Part shown: piece after piece, positions 46,801-56,213 of the stretch
Layout of the letters: each line of letters begins with the position of its first letter
Position numbering within the stretch: the first letter of the stretch is position 1
From: Hahellaceae bacterium
GTDB lineage: Bacteria; Pseudomonadota; Gammaproteobacteria; Pseudomonadales; Oleiphilaceae
NCBI GenBank assembly: GCA_024234575.1
Contig: JACKOB010000002.1
Span: forward strand, 620,001 to 684,000
Direction: 5' to 3'
DNA length: 64,000 bases
The notes under the pieces: generated by a model
Seen by the model: the letters and a program-made list of their open reading frames with translations, nothing else
What the model was told of the DNA's origin: nothing
Database searches by the model: none
Program-made: the position numbers and the translations under genes

Positions 46801-47694
46801 TCAGGCTGCTTTAGCCATGATGAAACGGGTGACTTTGTCACTCCAGATATAGAGCGCCAAGCCTGATAAAACTAGCGTACATCCCCAATAAACACGGCTA
46901 TCCAATATTTCGTGATTCAGCGTACTGCCTAATATCAGGGCGAATATTGGCGTTACCAGGGTCACCATAGTTACTGTTGAAGGTGGCAGTTTTTGCAAGA
47001 CATAAAAATAAGAGCCAAAACCAATCAACGAGCCAAAGACCGCCAGAAATATCACCGCCCATGGCGACTTCGAACTCCAGTCAAGTACTGGTATCTCGCC
47101 ATCGAAAACCATCCAGCTCAGCACATAGCAAGGCACGGATAGAATCAGCGCACCCACGGTAATCGACATAAAGTGCAGCTCTGAAGATTCGCCTTTTACC
47201 AATACACCGCTCAGGCAGAAAAACAGCACTGAACACACCACAAAAATCAGCCCTTCGGTTGTGCCAGTTGCCCCATTCGAGTCCCCCAGAAATATCGTAG
47301 CCATACCGCCGATTGCCACCACAAAAGCGACAACACGCAAGGGTGTTAAAGTGCGGTCATTAATCAGCAAATGCGCTAATAACCCGGAGATCACCGGCGA
47401 CAAGGAAAACATCACCGAGATCAGACCAGAAGGTACGGATTTCGCCCCAAGATAGCTAAGCAACATGCCCAAAAAAATACCAATGACAGAAAACCCATAG
47501 ACCCGTAGGGCTTTCCCATGCCATGGAAGTTCAATCCGGACTGCTTTCACAAATAGCCATCCCAGAGCGGCGGCGATGCTGATACGAAGGCTGGCCGCCG
47601 CAATAGGCGACAGGCTTTCGTTGCTCCACACAAGCCCTAGCGGGGTTATAGACCAGATTGCGATTACTGCGGCGTAAGCAGCCGGAACAGACAT
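46801..47694 (-). CDS. DMT-superfamily (EamA-type) transporter
   Basis: Ten-segment drug/metabolite transporter, 297 residues, two EamA domains (VYAAVIAIWSITPLG appears near the N-terminus; TVTMVTLVTPIFALILG in the second). The substrate is unknown; the E. coli namesake exports cysteine-pathway metabolites. I start at ATG 47694 because AAGGAG is 6 bases away; an ATG two codons up overlaps the ribosome site. The upstream region carries a promoter, a short Cys-rich leader frame and a terminator (see these), so regulation by attenuation is likely. Confidence 0.9.
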   Translation of the reverse strand: MSVPAAYAAVIAIWSITPLGLVWSNESLSPIAAASLRISIAAALGWLFVKAVRIELPWHGKALRVYGFSVIGIFLGMLLSYLGAKSVPSGLISVMFSLSPVISGLLAHLLINDRTLTPLRVVAFVVAIGGMATIFLGDSNGATGTTEGLIFVVCSVLFFCLSGVLVKGESSELHFMSITVGALILSVPCYVLSWMVFDGEIPVLDWSSKSPWAVIFLAVFGSLIGFGSYFYVLQKLPPSTVTMVTLVTPIFALILGSTLNHEILDSRVYWGCTLVLSGLALYIWSDKVTRFIMAKAA

Positions 47695-47773
47695 TGTCAT
47701 CTCCTTTTTTTAGACAATGGATTAACGATGCAGGAAGCTAATCCAACTGCTTTTTTAGGAGAAACCAATAAAA

Positions 47774-47802
47774 AAGGCCGCTGGATACTTCGCTGCGGCC
47801 TT
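47774..47802 (-). terminator. Terminator in the leader of the DMT transporter
   Basis: AAGGCCGC / GCGGCCTT, 8-bp stem with 13-nt loop, followed on the minus strand by TTTTTTATTG. It is between the leader frame and the transporter start, so read-through must be regulated or partial. Confidence 0.75.
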
Positions 47803-47824
47803 GGTAATGAAGAGAGTTTGCTAA

Positions 47825-47866
47825 CTACTTTTTTACCTGCGCACAGCACTGTCGACGCCACGCCAT
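47825..47866 (-). CDS. Putative 13-residue leader peptide, tandem Cys codons
   Basis: Frame MAWRRQCCAQVKK ends 22 bases before the leader terminator. It holds two adjacent Cys codons. An in-frame ATG at 47938 would make 37 residues, but that start would be at the inferred transcription start. The ribosome site is weak. The Cys-codon RNA (GCUGUG) can pair over 6 bp with CGCAGC in the terminator's 5' side, which fits an attenuator but is not proof. Confidence 0.4.
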   Translation of the reverse strand: MAWRRQCCAQVKK

Positions 47867-47945
47867 CACCGAAAGGGTGCGGACATGCGCCAAACAACGA
47901 GCGACAGGTTTTACTAAAAATGTAATAAGCATAGTCATGCCAGGA

Positions 47946-47974
47946 ATATTGCGCTGACAGCACACAAGTGTCAA
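47946..47974 (-). promoter_or_regulatory. Sigma-70-like promoter for the DMT leader
   Basis: TTGACA at 47974-47969 and CAATAT at 47951-47946 on the minus strand with 17-bp spacing. Transcription would start near 47939, ahead of the leader frame. Confidence 0.5.
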
Positions 47975-48127
47975 CCGCAAAAACTAATAAAGTCCGATTA
48001 TTTTTTATTCGACCTTCACCAGCACTGACCTACCTTTGCCATTTGACTAAAGGCGTATAGTTGCTTATAAATATCTATATTAATATATGGTTATATATTG
48101 ATTGTAACTGTCACTTAGGAGCACCTT

Positions 48128-48709
48128 ATGAAAGCAACATCTCTGTCTATCAAAAACTTCTCAGTTGGGGCCTTGGCTTTTCTGGCAATCACCCTTAACC
48201 CGGTGCATGCCGACGACCAATACAATGAAGAGGCAACAAAGCTGATAGGGGATTTTTCTAATCAGCTTAAAACTGCACTACAAACCTCGATGAAAGCGGG
48301 TGGTCCGGTGGCCGCCATAGAAACCTGCAATCTGCAGGCCCCCGCCATCGCAGCTGGCCTCAACCAGGAAAACACCTGGCAGATAGCCCGAACCTCACTG
48401 CTACCCAGAAACCCTGATAACACGCCCGATGCTTGGGAAAAGTCTGTTTTAGAGCGGTTTGAAGCAGATAAAGCCAAAGGCACCAGCATTGCCACGCTGA
48501 GTTACGGCGAAGTTGTCGAAATGGAAGGACAGCCAACTTATCGCTATATGCAGGCAATCCCTACCGGGGCTCTGTGCCTGAAATGTCATGGTGCATCCAT
48601 TGCCCCAGAGGTTAAAGCCCAGATCGATACGCTCTACCCTGCTGATCAGGCGGTTGGTTTTAAAGAAGGTGATATACGCGGTGCCTTCAGTTTGAAAAAG
48701 CCCCTTTAA
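48128..48709 (+). CDS. DUF3365 periplasmic c-type heme protein
   Basis: 193-residue secreted protein of the DUF3365 (Tll0287-like) group. Signal peptide about 1-28 (ending VHA-DD); heme motif CLKCHG with Cys150, Cys153, His154. TGAL before it and the GDIRGAFSLKKPL end are typical of the family. One c-heme is expected in the periplasm; electron-transfer or sensing are possible roles. TAGGAG lies close before the ATG. Downstream stem-loop is shared with the convergent SBP gene. Confidence 0.9.
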   Translation: MKATSLSIKNFSVGALAFLAITLNPVHADDQYNEEATKLIGDFSNQLKTALQTSMKAGGPVAAIETCNLQAPAIAAGLNQENTWQIARTSLLPRNPDNTPDAWEKSVLERFEADKAKGTSIATLSYGEVVEMEGQPTYRYMQAIPTGALCLKCHGASIAPEVKAQIDTLYPADQAVGFKEGDIRGAFSLKKPL

Positions 48710-48733
48710 CACACACTGAATCTCATATCATCC

Positions 48734-48761
48734 CAGAGCCCTTTATCTGTTAAGGGCTCTG
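48734..48761. terminator. Bidirectional stem-loop overlapping the end of the SBP gene
   Basis: CAGAGCCCTT / AAGGGCTCTG, 10 bp perfect with 8-nt loop, 24 bases after the DUF3365 stop. One arm contains the final codons and the stop of the minus-strand gene 48750-49541. No T-run on either side. Confidence 0.6.
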
Positions 48762-49541
48762 ATCAAATTGCTCGTAAATTTTGGCAATCGTTTTGTCTTT
48801 ATACATGCCAAAGAGAACATCCTGAATGGTATCCACCATGCGATGGTCTACGTCTAAATTGCACCCCATGGCGCGCACAGTCGTAAAGAAAACCAACTCG
48901 GGCGCTTTTAAATTAAAGCGGTCTTCTTTTGCCAGATATTTCGCCGAAATCGTATCCGAAGCCCATAAATCAATGCGTTTTTTCGCCAGCTTACCTGCAT
49001 TCAAATCGTTTCTGCTGGCGTAATCGACGTTAAAACCAAAAGACTCCAGATACTCACCTACGCCGCTGCCAAGATAGCTTCCTAACGTGTATGGACGCGC
49101 ATCGCTTAACGTCATCAGGGGGATGTCCCGGTCCGGATGGCTATATAAGCCGTGACGAGAAATCAGAATGGGGGTAATCCATTGAAAAAAAACTTCTCGC
49201 TCCTGGCTACGCTCGATGGGAAATACACAATGCTTGGATGTGGTTCGCGCGATCACTAACGCTCGTTTCGGTGGTGCCAGATTTAGCGTGTAGTCGATGC
49301 CACTGCGCCGCATCAACTCTTTCACCACATCGATCAACACACCATGAACATCTGAGCCTTGTTGATCGACCAGCGGGCGCTCTAAAAAGGTCACCAGGCT
49401 CAATGACTCTTTTGCCTGCAACGACAATGACACCAACATAACAGCAAAGCCACAGACGAAAGAATACATTGCCTTACGGCAAGAAACTCGGCCAGGGTAG
49501 CGTTGCGCCAGACGATTTCTGCAGTGAGTAATCAGTCCCAT
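48750..49541 (-). CDS. Periplasmic amino-acid-type solute-binding protein (SBP_bac_3-like)
   Basis: 263-residue secreted binding protein of the amino-acid type: SLVTFLERPLVDQQGSDVHG then VLIDVVKELMRRSGI near the N-terminus, and later YTLGSYLGSGVGEYLESFG. Signal region about 26-43. It overlaps the upstream 49532 gene by 10 bases, so they are cotranscribed. No permease or ATPase gene is near, so it may act in sensing or with a remote transporter. An internal ATG at 49469 would give a shorter leader. Confidence 0.82.
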   Translation of the reverse strand: MGLITHCRNRLAQRYPGRVSCRKAMYSFVCGFAVMLVSLSLQAKESLSLVTFLERPLVDQQGSDVHGVLIDVVKELMRRSGIDYTLNLAPPKRALVIARTTSKHCVFPIERSQEREVFFQWITPILISRHGLYSHPDRDIPLMTLSDARPYTLGSYLGSGVGEYLESFGFNVDYASRNDLNAGKLAKKRIDLWASDTISAKYLAKEDRFNLKAPELVFFTTVRAMGCNLDVDHRMVDTIQDVLFGMYKDKTIAKIYEQFDQSP

Positions 49542-51259
49542 TTCGATAGCGCCTCTTCATAACTCCAGGTTTCGCCCTTAGGGCTTTCGTTTCTTTTTGC
49601 TTTTGGTGCCCCCGGCTTTTCAAGCCAATAACTTTCAGGCTTGGGATCATTCAATACAGGTTTACAAATCATGTCCTCTCTGGCGGCAATGTAAGCCAAC
49701 TCATCATCCATGGCTTCTGCCAGGTTATTCATCACCTGCGTAGTGGTAAGTTTGCCAGAAACAGCATCTGAGATGTGTCGCCACCAGAGCACCGAAAGGC
49801 GAGGGTAATCCGGCACGTTGGTGCCTGTTGGTGTCCAGACATCCCGTCCTTTACTGCGGTAGAACTCAACAAAGCCGCCCAGCTCCGGGGACTTTTTGGT
49901 CATCGCCTGTGACATAATGTCAGACAGACGAATTGGTGTCAGTCCAACCATGGTTTTCTTCAGCGAGACAGTTTTAGATACCGTGAACTGTGCATACAGC
50001 CACGCCGCATTGCGACGTTTCTCCGGGGTGTTTTTCATAAACGTCCAAGACCCGGCATCTTGATAGCCCAATTTCATTCCTTCATCCCAATAGGCGCCAT
50101 GAGGTGTCGGAGCAATTTTCCATTTGGGCGTGCCATCAGCATTCATCACAGGCAGGTCTGGTTTAGACACCGCTGCGGTAAAGGCGGTGTACCAGAAAAT
50201 CTGCTGGGCTATTTGCCCTTTACCCACCCATTCACCGGCCTCGGTGAAATTAAGCGAGCGGGCTTCCGGGGGCGCAAATCTATCCATCCATTCTAAAAAT
50301 TTGTTTACCGCGTAAATAGCTGCCGGGCCATTCAATGCACCGCCACGCTTGACGGTTGCCCCCACCGGCTGACAACCGATAACCCGAATGCCCCACTCAT
50401 CAACCGGCAAGCCATTCGGCCGCCCTACATCACCCGCACCGGCCATCGACAACCAGGCGTCAGACATACGCCAGCCAAGGGATGGATCTACCCGTGCGTA
50501 GTCCATATGACCCCATACACGTTTACCATCCAACTCCTTGACATGGTTGGTAAAAAAGTCTGCGATGTCTTCATATGCTGCCCAGTTTTTAGGAACTGCC
50601 AGCGGGTAACCGTACTGCGCTTTAAACTTGGCTTGTAAGTCCGGGCGTGAAAACCAGTCGTGGCGATACCAGTAAAGGTTGGCAAACTGCTGATCAGGAA
50701 GCTGGTAGATAATGCCATCAGGGCCGGTAACAAAGCTGAGGCCAATAAAATCATCAATATCCAGTGTGGGTAAAACAATAGGCGAGTCTTGCTCTTCGAG
50801 AAAGTCAGAAATGGGCACCACGGCCTGGTAACGATAATGTGTGCCAATCAAATCACTATCATTGATATAACCATCGTAGAGGTTTTCACCGGTGCGCATT
50901 TGTGTCTGTAATTTTTTTACGAGATCATCTTCACCGGTAAGCTCGTGAATCACTCGTATACCGGTAATTTCGGTAAACGCTTTTGCCAGCACTGAGGCTT
51001 CATACCAGTGTGTGTCGATTCGCTCCGACACCACCCTGATTGACATCCCCTTATATGGCTCTGCGGCCTTCGCAAACCAGGCCATTTCGTCCATTTGCTG
51101 CTGTTTGGTTAATGTAGATGGTGAAAACTCATGTTCAATCCACTTTTTAGCTATTGCTGAATCAGCAGCAGACGCCACCTGGGGGCCAGTCATAGCAAGC
51201 AGACAAAAACTTAACGCATACTTTACTGCGCTCGATTTCCCTCGAAGATGTGTTCGCAC
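49532..51259 (-). CDS. Extracellular solute-binding protein, family 1, GlpV-like
   Basis: 575-residue secreted binding protein (signal about 12-32, ending ASA-AD). The size and segments (ISDFLEEQDSPIVLP, FAPPEARSLNFTEAGEWVGKG, MKNTPEKRRNAAWLYAQF) resemble large carbohydrate/glycerol SBPs such as rhizobial GlpV; the exact substrate is not determined. Start is GTG at 51259 with AGGT upstream. It overlaps the next gene by 10 bases. No ABC membrane genes are in the window. Upstream 51260-51503 has no gene. Confidence 0.82.
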   Translation of the reverse strand: MRTHLRGKSSAVKYALSFCLLAMTGPQVASAADSAIAKKWIEHEFSPSTLTKQQQMDEMAWFAKAAEPYKGMSIRVVSERIDTHWYEASVLAKAFTEITGIRVIHELTGEDDLVKKLQTQMRTGENLYDGYINDSDLIGTHYRYQAVVPISDFLEEQDSPIVLPTLDIDDFIGLSFVTGPDGIIYQLPDQQFANLYWYRHDWFSRPDLQAKFKAQYGYPLAVPKNWAAYEDIADFFTNHVKELDGKRVWGHMDYARVDPSLGWRMSDAWLSMAGAGDVGRPNGLPVDEWGIRVIGCQPVGATVKRGGALNGPAAIYAVNKFLEWMDRFAPPEARSLNFTEAGEWVGKGQIAQQIFWYTAFTAAVSKPDLPVMNADGTPKWKIAPTPHGAYWDEGMKLGYQDAGSWTFMKNTPEKRRNAAWLYAQFTVSKTVSLKKTMVGLTPIRLSDIMSQAMTKKSPELGGFVEFYRSKGRDVWTPTGTNVPDYPRLSVLWWRHISDAVSGKLTTTQVMNNLAEAMDDELAYIAAREDMICKPVLNDPKPESYWLEKPGAPKAKRNESPKGETWSYEEALSKWD

Positions 51260-51503
51260 TTGCTTTACCTGTCGTCGCTATAGTGTTTAAAAGCTGTAAA
51301 GTGATCTATTTTTAGGCTGTTGCTCACGAAAAACAGATCATCGACTAAAGTATAGTGGCTATTTCACAGACAGGAAGGAAACCAGACAGTTAGCCGAGCG
51401 AGACACAAAACTCTTTACGCATAACGATTCGCGGCGATATAACCCAGTAACATGTTAACCATTTAAAATGCTGGCGGTCAGATAGTAATATTCTGATATT
51501 TGG

Positions 51504-51911
51504 CTAAACACCTTCCAACATTTCTATTAATGAACAAACAGAATCTCCGCTTGGCTGGCCATCGGGCATATCTTCCCAGGTCTTCGCGGCCCGTTGCATA
51601 CGTGCATGCAGCTGCTTCATCTCTTCTATCGCCTTTTCGGCTTCAGACAAACGCATTTTTACGATTTCACGCACCCGGCAGCAGGGAGATTTACCAGAGG
51701 ATGAAAGATTCACGATCTCTTTTATCTCATTGATCGTGAACCCTAGCTGACGGGACTTGCGTATAAAATTAAGCCGCTTCTCATCTTCTGTTTTATAATT
51801 TTTATAACCGTTTTCACAGTTTTTGGTCGGATGCAGCAAACCTATTCTGGTGTAATAACGCACCGTGTCTGCGGTTACCCCGGCCCGGGTGGCCAGTTCA
51901 TTTACGCGCAT
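51504..51911 (-). CDS. MerR-family metal-responsive regulator of the cus operon
   Basis: 135-residue MerR protein. The HTH is residues 1-40 (VNELATRAGVTADTVRYYTR), a dimer helix follows, and metal-type cysteines are Cys77-Cys78 (SPCCRV) and Cys126 (SVCSLIE). The pattern resembles ZntR/CadR/CueR but does not match any exactly. It is the last gene of the copper cluster, and a 19-bp-spacer promoter with a dyad, the type MerR proteins remodel, sits at the head of the cluster. Likely copper or silver as inducer, by context. Confidence 0.9.
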   Translation of the reverse strand: MRVNELATRAGVTADTVRYYTRIGLLHPTKNCENGYKNYKTEDEKRLNFIRKSRQLGFTINEIKEIVNLSSSGKSPCCRVREIVKMRLSEAEKAIEEMKQLHARMQRAAKTWEDMPDGQPSGDSVCSLIEMLEGV

Positions 51912-51979
51912 CGTTTAGCTCCTTTCTACTTGGCCCGCTCGCTCAGGGCCGCCGCTGACAGCAAGAATGACTGTCATAG

Positions 51980-52510
51980 TTATTCTGCCTCTATGCTTAC
52001 AGGGCTATGCATGCCCGCCTGATAATGGCCAGGAATATTACAAGCCACTTCAATTTGCCAGGCGTTCTCAAACGTCCAAATAAGGACTTCCGTTTCACCA
52101 GGTTTAATGGTGATGACATTGCCACCGGGGGCATGATGCATGTTTGGATTGTCCATCATCATTTGACCGTGTTCGGCATGTTCGTCTTTCGTTCCGATAG
52201 CAAATTCGTGCGTAATGGCACCTTTGTTAGTGACGACAAACTTAATGGTCTCGCCATCTCTAACAGACAAGGGCGTGTGGCTAAAGTGCATACTGTCATC
52301 GGCGGTTACTTCGATAACCCTTGTTATTGCATTCGCATTACCCGGTTTGCCGGAGAGGGATTCCATGGAGTGGGCATGACCCTCCATTGACGGCCCTTTC
52401 TCAGCATGCTGATGCCCCGTAGCCCCCGCTCCTGCCAGGGTCATTTCGGCAGTTAACATCGCCGCACCTAAAATCGTTAAAACGACAGGTTGTAGAATCA
52501 ACTTATTCAT
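51980..52510 (-). CDS. Cupredoxin-domain periplasmic copper protein
   Basis: 176-residue secreted cupredoxin. Signal peptide about 1-26; a His/Met-rich N-terminal stretch (HQHAEKGPSMEGHAHSMES) follows. Type-1 copper ligands can be placed: His101 (ITHEFAIG), Cys157 (VACNIPGH), His162 and Met167. Similar proteins occur in copper-tolerance clusters (CopI-type). It is downstream of cusA by 37 bases. Confidence 0.9.
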   Translation of the reverse strand: MNKLILQPVVLTILGAAMLTAEMTLAGAGATGHQHAEKGPSMEGHAHSMESLSGKPGNANAITRVIEVTADDSMHFSHTPLSVRDGETIKFVVTNKGAITHEFAIGTKDEHAEHGQMMMDNPNMHHAPGGNVITIKPGETEVLIWTFENAWQIEVACNIPGHYQAGMHSPVSIEAE

Positions 52511-52547
52511 CTCTTGCTCCTGATCAGGTTCGTGCTGATGGCAAATA

Positions 52548-55500
52548 TTACGCGTGATTGTCGGGAGCCACTTTCGCGATGCCCCGCTGTTTCCATAGGG
52601 TATAAATCGCCGGTATCACCAACAATGTCAGCAAAACGGTGCTGATCATGCCGCCAATCATGGGCCCGGCAATGCGCTGCATTACTTCCGAGCCAGTGCC
52701 ACTGCCAATCATAATGGGCACCAGACCAATGACGATGGCAAATACGGTCATCATAATCGGCCGCACGCGTAAGCCCGCCCCTTCCATCACTGCCTGCCGT
52801 ACATCTTCTTGCGAAAAGCTGCGTGCTTCTTTTATCGCATCGGCACGCAATCTTGCATAGGATTGATTGAGATACACCAGCATCAACACGCCAATTTCTA
52901 CCGCAACGCCCGCAAGAGCGATAAAGCCCACCGCCACGGCAATCGACATGTTGTACCCCGAGAGATACATCAGCCAGAGACCACCGATTAAAGCAAAGGG
53001 TAAGGTGCCCATAATGATCAACACTTCGATAATATTGCGAAAGTTGATATAGAGCAGCAACATGATGATTACCAATGTCAGTGGCACCACCACCCTTAAT
53101 CGTTCTTCCGCACGCACCATATACTCGTATTGGCCCGACCAGGCGATCGAATAACCGGCAGGAATATCCACCTGTTCTGCCACCACCCGCCGGGCTTCGG
53201 CTACGTACGAGCCTAGATCGCGCCCTTCAATATCCACCAGCGTCCAGCCATTAAGCCGCGCATTTTCGCTTTTTATGGCTGGCGGGCCATCTGCGATATA
53301 AATATCAGCCACATCTGCCAGGGTAATACGCTCTTTGCTGGCAGTCACTATCGGCAATAGTTTTAGCTGTTCTTCAGAGTCGCGATAAGACTGGGGATAA
53401 CGAAGATTAACCGGATAGCGCTCCAGCCCTTCGACCGTTTCGGTAATGTTCATTCCCCCGATGGCAGTACGAACAACGTCTTGTATATCACCAACATTCA
53501 GACCAAACCGAGCGGCCCGTTCGCGGTCAATATCTACTTTCACATAGCGACCTCCGGCGACGCGCTCTGAATAGACTGACGCGGTACCCGACACCTTGGG
53601 TAACACCTCCTCAAGACGCTTGCCGATTTTTTCGATCTCCGCCAGATTCGGCCCGGCAACCTTGATACCTACTGGTGTTTTAATACCGGTGGACAGCATA
53701 TCGATGCGGGTCTTGATGGGCATCACCCAGGCATTGGTCAGGCCGGGAAATTTTACCAGGGCTTCCAGCTCTTTGCGGATAGATTCGGAAGTCATGCCCG
53801 GCCGCCATTCGGACTTTGGCTTAAACTGGATAAAAGTCTCGATCATCGTTAACGGCGCCGGATCAGTCGCTGTATCAGCACGACCTATCTTGCCAAACAC
53901 CGTATCTACCTCGGGAACCGTTTTAATCAGCCGATCAGTTTGCTGCAGAATTTCGCGGGCTTTTCCCACCGACAACCCGGCATAGGTCGTGGGCATATAC
54001 ATCAAATCACCCTCATCCAGCGGTGGCATAAACTCGCTACCAAGCTGTGTGGCAGGCCAAAGACCAACTCCCAGAATCAATAACGAAAACAACAATACGG
54101 TTTTAGGAAACCGCAACACACCTGTAATTACCGGTCGATAGAGCGCTGTCATGATGCGGTTAAGGGGGTTCTTGTGTTCGGGGGTTACCTTGCCGCGGAT
54201 AAAATAGCCCATCAGCACCGGCACAAGTGTGATAGCCAGTCCGGCCGCCGCCGCCATCGCATAGGTTTTGGTAAATGCCAGCGGGGCAAACAGCTTGCCC
54301 TCCTGAGCTTCGAGGGTAAATACCGGCAAGAAACTCATGGTGATAATCAGCAACGAGAAAAACAGTGGCGGCCCTACTTCACAAGCCGCGTCACTGATCA
54401 CTTGCCAACGGTTCTCATCCGTTAGTTCGGTTTTTTCCATATGTTTATGGACGTTTTCGATCATCACGATCGCCCCATCTACCATCGCGCCTATGGCAAT
54501 GGCAATGCCCCCCAACGACATGATATTGGCATTCAGCCCTTGCTGATGCATCACAATAAAGGCCATCAGGATGCCCATCGGCAAACTTAAAATAATGACC
54601 AGTGACGAGCGGAAGTGAAAAAGAAAGAGGGCACAAATCAGAATGACCACGATAAATTCTTCCATCAACTTCTCATAGAGATTATCAATGGCGCGACTGA
54701 TTAGGCCAGAGCGGTCATAAGTAGGAATAATCTCTACCCCCTCAGGTAATCCGGGTTTGAGCTTTTCCAGTTTGGCTTTGACACCATCAATAGTGGTCTG
54801 GGCGTTTTCGCCAAAGCGCATCACGACGATGCCGCCCGCCACTTCGCCCTCACCGTTTAACTCAACGATGCCACGACGCATTTGCGGCCCGATAGTAATA
54901 TCGGCGATATCTCCTAACAGTAGTGGTACCCCACGTTCACTCACCCCCAAAGGCACCCGTTTGAGATCATCTAGTCCTTGCAGGTAGCCCGTTACACGCA
55001 CCATGTACTCGGCTTCGGCCATTTCGATAACGGAGGCACCGGTTTCCTGATTTGAGCGCAAAATGGCACTGCGGATATGTGACAAGGGCATGTTGTAAGC
55101 ACGCAGACGATTGGGGTCAACGTCCACCTGATACTGCTTGATCATCCCTCCCACCGAGGCCACTTCGGACACACCGGCAACCGTTTGCAGCTCGTACTTT
55201 AAAAACCAGTCCTGAATACTGCGTAACTGAGAGAGGTCGCTCTTGCCAGTGCGATCTACCAATGCGTAGGCATAGACCCAGCCGACACCTGTGGCATCTG
55301 GCCCCAGCTGTGGTTTAGCCGCTGCAGGCAGGTTGCCCGCCACCTGGTTGAGATACTCCAACACGCGGGAACGGGCCCAATAGAGATCTGTTCCGTCTTC
55401 AAAAATAACGTAGACGTATGAGTCTCCGAAAAAAGAATAGCCCCGCACCGTGACTGCACCCGGCACAGACAACATCGATGTGGTCAACGGATAAGTAACC

Positions 55501-55691
55501 TGATCTTCGACCACTTGCGGTGCCTGTCCCGGATAACTGGTTTTGATGATAACCTGCACATCCGACAGATCCGGTATGGCATCAATCGGTGTTTGTTTTA
55601 CCGCATAAAGGCCAGCACCTAAAAGGATCAACGTCGCCAGAATAACGAAGAACCGGTTGGCAATAGACCATCGGATAATGGCAGCAATCAT
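52548..55691 (-). CDS. cusA: CusA, heavy-metal RND pump
   Basis: 1047-residue HME-RND permease. N-terminus [20 protein letters not shown], then [21 protein letters not shown] (shown in part), and the HME signature [18 protein letters not shown] with Met residues of the export path. Twelve membrane segments, proton-relay region [15 protein letters not shown]. With CusB and CusC it exports Cu(I)/Ag(I) from the periplasm. Metal type is inferred from the CusF motifs in the same operon. Confidence 0.95.
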   Translation of the reverse strand: MIAAIIRWSIANRFFVILATLILLGAGLYAVKQTPIDAIPDLSDVQVIIKTSYPGQAPQVVEDQVTYPLTTSMLSVPGAVTVRGYSFFGDSYVYVIFEDGTDLYWARSRVLEYLNQVAGNLPAAAKPQLGPDATGVGWVYAYALVDRTGKSDLSQLRSIQDWFLKYELQTVAGVSEVASVGGMIKQYQVDVDPNRLRAYNMPLSHIRSAILRSNQETGASVIEMAEAEYMVRVTGYLQGLDDLKRVPLGVSERGVPLLLGDIADITIGPQMRRGIVELNGEGEVAGGIVVMRFGENAQTTIDGVKAKLEKLKPGLPEGVEIIPTYDRSGLISRAIDNLYEKLMEEFIVVILICALFLFHFRSSLVIILSLPMGILMAFIVMHQQGLNANIMSLGGIAIAIGAMVDGAIVMIENVHKHMEKTELTDENRWQVISDAACEVGPPLFFSLLIITMSFLPVFTLEAQEGKLFAPLAFTKTYAMAAAAGLAITLVPVLMGYFIRGKVTPEHKNPLNRIMTALYRPVITGVLRFPKTVLLFSLLILGVGLWPATQLGSEFMPPLDEGDLMYMPTTYAGLSVGKAREILQQTDRLIKTVPEVDTVFGKIGRADTATDPAPLTMIETFIQFKPKSEWRPGMTSESIRKELEALVKFPGLTNAWVMPIKTRIDMLSTGIKTPVGIKVAGPNLAEIEKIGKRLEEVLPKVSGTASVYSERVAGGRYVKVDIDRERAARFGLNVGDIQDVVRTAIGGMNITETVEGLERYPVNLRYPQSYRDSEEQLKLLPIVTASKERITLADVADIYIADGPPAIKSENARLNGWTLVDIEGRDLGSYVAEARRVVAEQVDIPAGYSIAWSGQYEYMVRAEERLRVVVPLTLVIIMLLLYINFRNIIEVLIIMGTLPFALIGGLWLMYLSGYNMSIAVAVGFIALAGVAVEIGVLMLVYLNQSYARLRADAIKEARSFSQEDVRQAVMEGAGLRVRPIMMTVFAIVIGLVPIMIGSGTGSEVMQRIAGPMIGGMISTVLLTLLVIPAIYTLWKQRGIAKVAPDNHA

Positions 55692-55735
55692 GACTTACTC
55701 CAGCATAAACTGATCAGAAAAGGGCTTATCAACGC

Positions 55736-56146
55736 TCACTGGTTCACATCGATTTTTTTGATCACATAGTTGTTATAGCCGTCCACATCCAGCGTAAACG
55801 TGACCTCTTGACCGGGCTTCAGATCGTCCATCTTCACTTGCGCCATGGTCTTAAAGTTCATCCGCATTTTCGGCCAGTCCATTTCAGCGATGGGTTCATG
55901 AGAGATATTAATCATCTGTTTGTCAGCCATGATTTTGTTAATACGGCCTGTGCCGATCACTTCGCGATGGTGCGCTGCCATCGCTTCTTGCTGCATCATG
56001 TGCCCCGATGCTCCGTCATGACCATGCATGGATTCCCCCTCGTGCATAGGCCCGGACTCTGCATAAGTAAAAGCGGTCAGAAAGCTCGATACGGTGGTAA
56101 CGAATGCAGCGAGTTTGAATGTATTCTTGATACTGATATTTTTCAT
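55736..56146 (-). CDS. cusF: CusF-like periplasmic copper chaperone
   Basis: 136-residue periplasmic protein. Signal about 1-29. A Met/His-rich segment (MHEGESMHGHDGASGHMMQQ) precedes the CusF fold. Ligands match E. coli CusF in spacing: His83, Trp91, Met94, Met96 (ISHEPIAEMDWPKMRMNF). I use ATG 56146, 8 bases after AAAAGG; longer starts overlap cusB and lack a signal. It lies between cusB and cusA. Confidence 0.92.
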   Translation of the reverse strand: MKNISIKNTFKLAAFVTTVSSFLTAFTYAESGPMHEGESMHGHDGASGHMMQQEAMAAHHREVIGTGRINKIMADKQMINISHEPIAEMDWPKMRMNFKTMAQVKMDDLKPGQEVTFTLDVDGYNNYVIKKIDVNQ

Positions 56147-56213
56147 TGGTTTCATCCTTTTGCTTTTGTAGCTTGCTTCAAACACTGTGGTTATTAATAC
56201 GTTCTGGCACAGC

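Noticed and set aside
47697..47963. 88-residue minus-strand frame upstream of the DMT gene
   Set aside because: It crosses the leader terminator and is better explained as non-coding leader; no homology seen.
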